A stretch of DNA of 64,000 nt from Variovorax sp. J22G73 (GTDB lineage: Bacteria > Pseudomonadota > Gammaproteobacteria > Burkholderiales > Burkholderiaceae_C). Position numbers and translations under genes: made by a program. Where the stretch lies: NCBI RefSeq assembly GCF_030317035.1, contig NZ_JASZYK010000004.1, positions 1-64,000 on the forward strand, given 5' to 3'. How positions within the stretch are numbered: the first letter of the stretch is position 1; each line of letters begins with the position of its first letter. This document shows positions 58,394 through 64,000 of the stretch, one piece after another. The notes under the pieces are model-generated. The model ran no database searches. It was not told the DNA's origin and saw nothing but the letters and a program-made list of their open reading frames with translations.

Positions 58394-60367
58394 TCAGCGC
58401 GCTGGCTGCGGCGCGGCGGTGGCCGGGGCCGTGCGCACCGTGCGGTCGAAGTAGCTGCCCTCTTCCCGCGTGAAGCGCGGGCGCAGGTGGTCGGCGTCCT
58501 TGTACGCGGGCGCGCCGTCGGGCAGCGTGCGCAGGCACTGGCCATCCTTGCACAGCACGGCCATCGCGTCGATGGGCTCGGCGCCGGCCGCTTCGGCGAT
58601 GGCGCGCAGCCGGTCGTTCAGCTGCTTCTGGTCGGCCGCCAGTGGCGCGGTCGGCGTCGTCGCCAGCGCTTCCATGTGGGTGAGGCGACTGCCCTCGATC
58701 AGGTGCTTGGGCTCGAACGCCGCACCGGCCGGGTTGTCCAGCAGCAGGTAGACCTTCTTGTGGCGCGCCAATTCGCGCAGCGTGTACTCCAGCGAGGCCA
58801 GCGAGCGCTCGATGCCGTCGCCGTTCTGGAACGGGTGCACCTTGTTGTCGGCGTCGCGGAAGTAGTACGCCAGCGCGCCCTGGCCGACGAAGTAGCAGTT
58901 CCAGCAGCCGCCGATCACCACCGAGTCGACCTGCGGTCCCAGCGCGTAGGCCAGCATGGCGTCCCGCCGCTCGGCGCAGCCGATGTTCTTGTCCGCGTGC
59001 ACGCCGGGCACGGCCGGGCATGCGCCCTGGGTCGCGAACCAGGCCGACTTGTCCGGCATGGCCAGGGTGCGCGCCAGCTCCATCACGCGCGGCGCGTACT
59101 GCTGGATGTGGCTGTCGCCCAGGAACAGCACCCGCTTCGGGCCGCCGCCGACCTTGTAGATCAGCTGTTCGCCGATCTGGTCGAGCTTGTAGCCTTCGTA
59201 GTAGCCGGCGTCCAGCGTGGCGTTGGCCACGACCTGCAGCCGTGCGCTGCTGTTGCGCGGCTCGGGCACGCCGAAGAAGATCGCGGTGCCGGCAACGGCC
59301 ACCAGCACCATGCCCCCGCCCAGCAGCTTGAGCGTGCCGGCGCCGAGGCGATTCCTGGCGAAGCGCTCCACGAATCGGTAGGTGCCCCACGCCAGCAGCA
59401 CGCTCGCCACCATCGCGCAGGCGCGGTACACCGGCGACGGGTGCAGCGGGTCGGCCTCCAGGATGCGCACGAACGCCAGCAACGGCCAATGCCACAGGTA
59501 CAGCGGATAGCTGATGAGCCCGACCCACACCATCACCCGGTTCGACAGCAGGTACTTGTTCAGCACGCCGTTCGGCCCGGCGGCAATGCAGCTCACCGCA
59601 CCCAGCGTGGGCAGCAGCGCCCACCAGCCGGGGAAGGCCTTGCTGCTGCGGATCATGACCAGCCCGAGCACGATCAACCCCACGCCCAGCACCGATTGCA
59701 CATGGCTGCGCCACGCGTTGGGTGCCGGCGGCTTCAGCCGCATGCACGCCAGGATGCCGCCCACCATCAGCTCCCAAAAGCGCGAGGCCGGCGAATAGAA
59801 CGAGGCTGCCGGCAGCGGGTGCACGGTGGTCACGTTGACGAGGAAAGAAATGACCGCCACCGCCAGCACCACGCGCACGATCGGCCAGCGCTTGCGCCAG
59901 GCCAGCCCCAGCAGCAGCGGCCAGAAGATGTAGAACTGCTCCTCGATGCCCAGCGACCAAAGATGCAGCAGCGGCTTGGTCTCCGCGGCCGTGTCGAAGT
60001 ACCCCGACTCGCCCCAGAACACCAGGTTGGCGACAAAGGCCGCCCCGCCCACGGTCTGCTTGCCGAGCTCGGCGAACTCGTCGGACAGCAGCATGTACCA
60101 GCCGACCAGCAGCGTGGTCAGCAGCACCACGATCAACGCCGGAAAGATGCGCCGGATGCGCCGCGCATAGAAGTCGCGGTAGCTGAAATCGCCCGCCGCG
60201 AGGCTCTGCAAAATAATGGTCGTGATCAGGAAGCCCGAGATCACGAAGAAGATGTCGACCCCGACGAAACCACCCAGCAGCGCCTTCGGGAACGCGTGGT
60301 ACAGCACCACGGAGCCCACCGCGATCGCGCGCAGGCCGTCGATGTCCGGACGGTACTTGGGGTGCAT
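58394..60367 (-). CDS. OafA-type acyltransferase-3/SGNH fusion, copy 3
   Basis: A 657-residue paralog, first gene of the array in the direction of transcription. R13-x10-H24 is present as in the others, and the SGNH domain has GDSH (about 417-420) and D-A-D-H near the C terminus. It starts only 7 bases after the mutT stop, so it is probably transcribed and translated together with mutT, the DUF815 gene and argJ. Its C-terminal tail is Ala/Pro-rich. Its substrate may differ from that of copy 2 because the SGNH half has diverged. Confidence 0.94.
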   Translation of the reverse strand: MHPKYRPDIDGLRAIAVGSVVLYHAFPKALLGGFVGVDIFFVISGFLITTIILQSLAAGDFSYRDFYARRIRRIFPALIVVLLTTLLVGWYMLLSDEFAELGKQTVGGAAFVANLVFWGESGYFDTAAETKPLLHLWSLGIEEQFYIFWPLLLGLAWRKRWPIVRVVLAVAVISFLVNVTTVHPLPAASFYSPASRFWELMVGGILACMRLKPPAPNAWRSHVQSVLGVGLIVLGLVMIRSSKAFPGWWALLPTLGAVSCIAAGPNGVLNKYLLSNRVMVWVGLISYPLYLWHWPLLAFVRILEADPLHPSPVYRACAMVASVLLAWGTYRFVERFARNRLGAGTLKLLGGGMVLVAVAGTAIFFGVPEPRNSSARLQVVANATLDAGYYEGYKLDQIGEQLIYKVGGGPKRVLFLGDSHIQQYAPRVMELARTLAMPDKSAWFATQGACPAVPGVHADKNIGCAERRDAMLAYALGPQVDSVVIGGCWNCYFVGQGALAYYFRDADNKVHPFQNGDGIERSLASLEYTLRELARHKKVYLLLDNPAGAAFEPKHLIEGSRLTHMEALATTPTAPLAADQKQLNDRLRAIAEAAGAEPIDAMAVLCKDGQCLRTLPDGAPAYKDADHLRPRFTREEGSYFDRTVRTAPATAAPQPAR

Positions 60368-60374
60368 CAGTCGG

Positions 60375-60833
60375 TCAGCGGGACGGCGCGATGTCCGGAG
60401 TAACGACGGGCGGCGCCACGAACGGCAGCCCGCGCTCCTCGCACAGCCACTGCAGCACCGGGAACGCGCCCGGCAGCACCGGGTTCACGTCCAGCGGCAG
60501 TTGCTGCCACGCCATCTGCTGGCCTTCGCGCATCTCGAATTCGCCGCTCCACGCCGTCACCTTGCACCAGTGCAGGCGCACCAGCGCATGCGGGTAGTCG
60601 TGCTCGGTGACCTTCCAGACCTCGGCGCCCTCGATGGTGATGCCGAGCTCTTCGTGCAGCTCGCGCCGCAGGGCCTCTTCAACCGTTTCGCCCGCCTCGA
60701 TCTTGCCGCCGGGAAACTCCCAGAAGCCCGCATAGGCCTTGCCTTCGGGCCGGGTCGACAGCAGCAGCGCGTCGTCGGCCAGGCGAATCAGCACGCCGAC
60801 CGCGACCTCCGTGTGCTTGCGAGGCTCGCTCAC
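60375..60833 (-). CDS. mutT: 8-oxo-dGTP diphosphatase-like Nudix hydrolase
   Basis: A 152-residue Nudix protein. The start is GTG at 60833 ([16 protein letters not shown]), which overlaps the DUF815 stop by 4 bases (GTGA). The Nudix box is intact in GGKIEAGETVEEALRRELHE, followed by ELGI. It is close to MutT, which clears oxidised guanine nucleotides, but other nucleotide substrates are possible. It lies between the DUF815 ATPase gene and the acyltransferase array. Confidence 0.9.
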   Translation of the reverse strand: MSEPRKHTEVAVGVLIRLADDALLLSTRPEGKAYAGFWEFPGGKIEAGETVEEALRRELHEELGITIEGAEVWKVTEHDYPHALVRLHWCKVTAWSGEFEMREGQQMAWQQLPLDVNPVLPGAFPVLQWLCEERGLPFVAPPVVTPDIAPSR

Positions 60834-61738
60834 GCGGCGCCCTGCCCGGCACCGAGGCCCGCATCGTTCCCCGCACGCCCCGCGTAGTCGCGCGCGAACT
60901 GGTAGGCCACGCGCCCGCTGCGCGAGCCGCGCTCCAGCGCCCACACCAGCGCCTCGGGCCGCGCGGCCTCGACGGCGGCCGGCGTCACGCCGAACGACGA
61001 CAGCCACTGGGCCACGATCGTCAGGTATTCGTTCTGGCTGAAGGGGTAGAAGCTCACCCAGAGGCCGAAGCGCTCCGACAGCGAGATCTTTTCCTCGATC
61101 ACCTCGCCGGGGTGGACTTCGCCGTCCTCGGTGTGGGTGTACGAGAGGTTGTCCTTCATGTACTCGGGCAGCAGGTGGCGCCGGTTGCTGGTCGCGTAGA
61201 TCAGCACATTGGGCGTGGACGCCGCGATCGATCCGTCGAGGATCGACTTCAGCGCCTTGTAGCCCGGCTCGCCCTCGTCGAAGCTCAGGTCGTCGCTGAA
61301 CACGATGAATTTCTCGGGCCGCTGCGACACCACCTCGACGATGTCGGGCAGGTCGACCAGCTCGGCCTTGTCCACCTCGATCAGGCGCAGGCCCTGCGGC
61401 GCGTAGGTCTGCAGGCAGGCGCGAATGAGCGACGACTTGCCCGTGCCGCGCGCGCCGGTCAGCAGCACGTTGTTGGCCGGCTTGCCCTCGACGAACTGCT
61501 GCGTGTTGCGCGCGATCTTTTCCTTCTGGACGTCGATTTCCTTCAGCGAATCGAGCGACATCGCGGCCACGTGCTTCACCGGCTCGAGCACGCCGTGGCC
61601 CGAGTTGCGGCGGCGGTAGCGCCAGGCGATGGATGCGTTCCAGTCGGCGGGCGCGGACAGCGGCTGCGGAAGAACCGATTCGATGCGGGTTATGAGCTGC
61701 TCGGCGCGCTCGATCAGTTTCTGGAACTGCTCGTTCAT
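60830..61738 (-). CDS. DUF815 AAA+ ATPase
   Basis: A 302-residue AAA+ protein. The P-loop is GARGTGKS (95-102). Walker B is [13 protein letters not shown], and sensor-1 is [17 protein letters not shown]. The first 90 residues form a helical N domain. The family has no firm assigned function but is conserved next to argJ and mutT in betaproteobacteria. It overlaps argJ by 4 bases (ATGA) and mutT by 4 bases, so translational coupling is likely. Confidence 0.92.
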   Translation of the reverse strand: MNEQFQKLIERAEQLITRIESVLPQPLSAPADWNASIAWRYRRRNSGHGVLEPVKHVAAMSLDSLKEIDVQKEKIARNTQQFVEGKPANNVLLTGARGTGKSSLIRACLQTYAPQGLRLIEVDKAELVDLPDIVEVVSQRPEKFIVFSDDLSFDEGEPGYKALKSILDGSIAASTPNVLIYATSNRRHLLPEYMKDNLSYTHTEDGEVHPGEVIEEKISLSERFGLWVSFYPFSQNEYLTIVAQWLSSFGVTPAAVEAARPEALVWALERGSRSGRVAYQFARDYAGRAGNDAGLGAGQGAA

Positions 61739-62964
61739 GACCGGTAGTCGGCGTTGATGGTCACGTAGTCGTGGCTCAGGTCGCAGGTCCACACGGTTTC
61801 GCTGGCGCTGCCGCGGCCGAGGCCGATGCGCACCGTGATCTCGCTCTGCTTCATCACGCGCTGGCCGTCTTCCTCGCGGTAGGCCGGATTGCGCCCGCCC
61901 TTCACCGCCACGTGCACGTCGTCCAGGAACAGGTCGATGCCGGTCTGGTCGAGGTCGTCGATGCCCGCATAGCCCACCGCCGCCAGGATGCGGCCCAGGT
62001 TCGGGTCGCTGGCGAAAAACGCCGTCTTCACCAGCGGCGAATGCGCCACGGCATAGCCCACCTGCTTGCACTCGGCGGCGTTCTTGCCGCCTTCGACCTG
62101 GATGGTGATGAACTTGGTCGCGCCTTCGCCGTCGCGCACGATGGCCTGCGCCAGCAGGCGCGCCACGTTCTGCATGGCCGCCACCAGCGCCTGGCCGTCG
62201 GCCGAGTCGAGCGAGGTGATGGTGGCGTGCGACGCCTTCTGCGTGGCGATGACCACGAAGGAGTCGTTGGTCGAGGTGTCGCCGTCGATGGTCACGCGGT
62301 TGAACGAGCCATCGGCCAGCAGCTTGGCCAGCGGCTGGATCAGCGACGGGTCGATCTTCGCGTCGGTGGCCATGAAGCCCAGCATGGTCGCCATGTTCGG
62401 GCGGATCATGCCGGCGCCCTTGCTGATGCCGGTGATGGTGACCGTGGCACCGCCGAGCTGCACCTGCTGGCTGAACGCCTTGGGGATGGTGTCGGTGGTC
62501 ATGATGCCCTCGGCCGCGCGCGCCCAGTGGCTTTCCGATGCGTCGGCCAGCGCGGCCGGCAGGCCCGCCTCGATGCGGTCCACGGGCAGCGGCTCCATGA
62601 TCACGCCGGTGGAGAACGGCAGGATCTGCTCGGGCGCGATGTCCAGGTGGCGCGCCAGCGCGATGCAGGTGGAGCGCGTGCGCATCAGGCCGTCTTCGCC
62701 GGTGCCGGCATTGGCGTTGCCGGTGTTGATCACCATCGCGCGAATGCCGAAGTTCGCGGCCAGGTGGTCGCGGCAGACCTGCACCGGCGCGGCGCAAAAG
62801 CGGTTCTGCGTGAACACGCCGCCGACCGCCGAGCCTTCGTCGATCAGCACGACCGTCAGGTCCTTGCGATTGGCCTTGCGCACGCCGGCTTCGGCCACGC
62901 CGATACGGACGCCGGGCACCGCGAACAAGGCGGCGGGATCAGGGGCGGACAGGTTCACAGGCAT
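61735..62964 (-). CDS. argJ: Bifunctional ornithine acetyltransferase/N-acetylglutamate synthase
   Basis: A 409-residue enzyme recycling acetyl groups in arginine synthesis. Self-cleavage occurs before Thr193 in NMATMLGF to give alpha and beta chains; the region is intact. Other family blocks are [12 protein letters not shown] and [15 protein letters not shown]. It lies 27 bases downstream of secA and overlaps the DUF815 gene by 4 bases. Confidence 0.96.
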   Translation of the reverse strand: MPVNLSAPDPAALFAVPGVRIGVAEAGVRKANRKDLTVVLIDEGSAVGGVFTQNRFCAAPVQVCRDHLAANFGIRAMVINTGNANAGTGEDGLMRTRSTCIALARHLDIAPEQILPFSTGVIMEPLPVDRIEAGLPAALADASESHWARAAEGIMTTDTIPKAFSQQVQLGGATVTITGISKGAGMIRPNMATMLGFMATDAKIDPSLIQPLAKLLADGSFNRVTIDGDTSTNDSFVVIATQKASHATITSLDSADGQALVAAMQNVARLLAQAIVRDGEGATKFITIQVEGGKNAAECKQVGYAVAHSPLVKTAFFASDPNLGRILAAVGYAGIDDLDQTGIDLFLDDVHVAVKGGRNPAYREEDGQRVMKQSEITVRIGLGRGSASETVWTCDLSHDYVTINADYRS

Positions 62965-62991
62965 GGGAGTTCTCTTCGGAAGTTGGGTGGG

Positions 62992-64000
62992 TCAGCTGAG
63001 CTTGCCGTGGCACTGCTTGAATTTCTTGCCACTGCCGCAAGGGCACGGATCGTTGCGCCCGACACGGCCGAAGGCCGCGGCCTCGGCGCTGATGACGCCC
63101 GCGGCGGCGGCCGCGCGGCGCTGGCTTTCCTCGTCGACGCGCACCTCGACCTCGCCGGTCTCGGTGGGGGCGCTGTAGGTGATGTTGGCCACGTTCTCGC
63201 CACGGCTTTCCAGCGCTTCGGCGGCTTCCTCGAGCTGTTCGCCCGACTGCACGCGCACCGTCATCAACTGGCGCGTGACCTCGTTCTTGACCGAGTCGAG
63301 CAGCTGGCCGAAGAGCTCGAAGGCTTCGCGCTTGTATTCCTGCTTGGGCTGCTTCTGCGCATAGCCGCGCAGGTGGATGCCCTGGCGCAGGTAGTCGAGC
63401 GAGGCCAGGTGTTCGCGCCAGTGGGTGTCGATGCTCTGCAGCAGCACCATGCGCTCGAACTGGGTGAAGTTCTCCTGGCCGATCAGCGCCACCTTGGCGT
63501 CGAAGGTCTCGTTGGCGTGTTGCAGCACCTTCTCGACGATGTCGTCGTCGGCAATGGCGTCGGCGGCTTCCACTTCCTTCTTGAGCGGCATGTCGATGCC
63601 CCACTCGTTGAAGAGGCTCTTCTCCAGGCCGTCCAGGTCCCACTGCTCCTCGACCGATTCCCTGGGCACGTACTGGCGCACCAGGTCGCCGAAGCAGCCT
63701 TCGCGCAGGCCCGCGATCTGCGCCGTGAGGTCGCCCGCGTCGAGGATGTCGTTGCGCTGCTGGTAGATCACCTTGCGCTGGTCGTTCGACACGTCGTCGT
63801 ACTCGAGCAGCTGCTTGCGGATGTCGAAGTTGCGCGCCTCGACCTTGCGCTGCGCGCTCTCGATGCTGCGCGTGACGATGCCGGCTTCGATGGCCTCGCC
63901 GTCGGGCATCTTCAGGCGGTCCATGATCGCCTTCACGCGGTCGCCCGCGAAGATGCGCATCAGCGGATCGTCCAGGCTCAGGTAGAAGCGCGACGACCCC
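62992..64000 (-). CDS. secA: Preprotein translocase ATPase SecA, C-terminal part
   Basis: About 336 residues of the C-terminal part are inside the window; the gene runs out of the right edge in frame. The visible part begins [16 protein letters not shown], part of the second nucleotide-binding region. It then covers the helical wing and scaffold domains. The C-terminal zinc motif [15 protein letters not shown] (binding SecB and phospholipid) is intact. SecA drives protein export through SecYEG. argJ starts 27 bases after the stop. Confidence 0.97.
   Translation of the reverse strand, partial: GSSRFYLSLDDPLMRIFAGDRVKAIMDRLKMPDGEAIEAGIVTRSIESAQRKVEARNFDIRKQLLEYDDVSNDQRKVIYQQRNDILDAGDLTAQIAGLREGCFGDLVRQYVPRESVEEQWDLDGLEKSLFNEWGIDMPLKKEVEAADAIADDDIVEKVLQHANETFDAKVALIGQENFTQFERMVLLQSIDTHWREHLASLDYLRQGIHLRGYAQKQPKQEYKREAFELFGQLLDSVKNEVTRQLMTVRVQSGEQLEEAAEALESRGENVANITYSAPTETGEVEVRVDEESQRRAAAAAGVISAEAAAFGRVGRNDPCPCGSGKKFKQCHGKLS

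Noticed and set aside
56409..59960. A 1183-codon fused reading of acyltransferase copy 2 extended upstream
   Set aside because: The upstream extension runs out of frame through copy 3. The conserved MHPKYRPDIDGLRA start at 58376 marks the true beginning.
55836..60403. Two long plus-strand open frames antisense to the acyltransferase array
   Set aside because: The two predicted proteins resemble each other only because the genes opposite are duplicates. No domain is seen, and the minus strand has intact catalytic motifs.
60830..62797. 655-codon frame joining the DUF815 ATPase with upstream sequence
   Set aside because: The upstream part is argJ read in the wrong frame; the ATPase starts at 61738.

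Overview
The window is a GC-rich, densely packed chromosomal segment of a betaproteobacterium of the order Burkholderiales, family Comamonadaceae, most likely Variovorax or a close relative. The evidence is gene order and protein sequence: ubiE-Tim44-ubiJ-ubiB, rplU-rpmA-obgE-proB-CNP1-rppH-proS, hemA-prfA-prmC-grxD and pilB-pilC-pilD-coaE-zapD-yacG-mutT-DUF815-argJ-secA are arrangements typical of that family. The genus is an inference, not a database match. I see no insertion sequence, prophage, CRISPR array or rRNA operon. There is one tRNA gene, tRNA-Pro(CGG).

Layout. 1-294 has no gene but holds two leftward promoter-like sites and a terminator. 295-4952 runs leftward: BON lipoprotein, CsbD, DUF429, a DMT transporter, a BLUF photosensor next to folE, and an endonuclease/exonuclease/phosphatase-fold protein. 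4949-9847 continues with nudB, aspS, DUF502, an FmdB zinc ribbon and a sodium:solute symporter. 9861-14844 holds ubiquinone functions (ubiB, ubiJ, ubiE with a Tim44-like protein) plus DUF971 and HIT proteins. 14841-20130 has a 1292-residue flavin/iron-sulfur oxidoreductase and serA. 20312-25311 is a rightward ugpB-A-E-C-Q operon for glycerol-3-phosphate and glycerophosphodiesters. 25364-31874 has a large MscS-type channel, an Lrp/AsnC regulator, a three-gene ABC importer of the tryptophan/tyrosine-like family and a GNAT enzyme. 32273-37873 has hemA, prfA, prmC, grxD, a cupin and a CNNM/CorC protein. 37908-44698 holds a lytic transglycosylase, proS, rppH, CNP1, proB, obgE, rpmA and rplU. 44892-54358 holds ispB, tRNA-Pro, pilBCD, coaE, a two-gene MBOAT/SGNH acyltransferase module, zapD and yacG. 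54405-60367 is a tandem array of three OafA-type acyltransferases. 60375-64000 has mutT, a DUF815 ATPase, argJ and the 3' part of secA.

The most unusual feature is the set of five putative O-acyltransferase genes inserted at two points of an otherwise conserved housekeeping segment. An AlgI-like MBOAT with an SGNH partner sits between coaE and zapD. Three tandem acyltransferase-3/SGNH fusions sit between yacG and mutT. Two of the three share a nearly identical membrane half but a diverged SGNH half, which suggests recent duplication with gene conversion or selection on the catalytic half. A second point of interest is the BLUF blue-light sensor 2 bases downstream of folE, with nudB (the next folate-pathway step) about 0.8 kb upstream. 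Several start regions (hemA, ubiJ, the MscS gene) have a -10-like hexamer 6-7 bases before the start codon, so leaderless mRNAs are possible.
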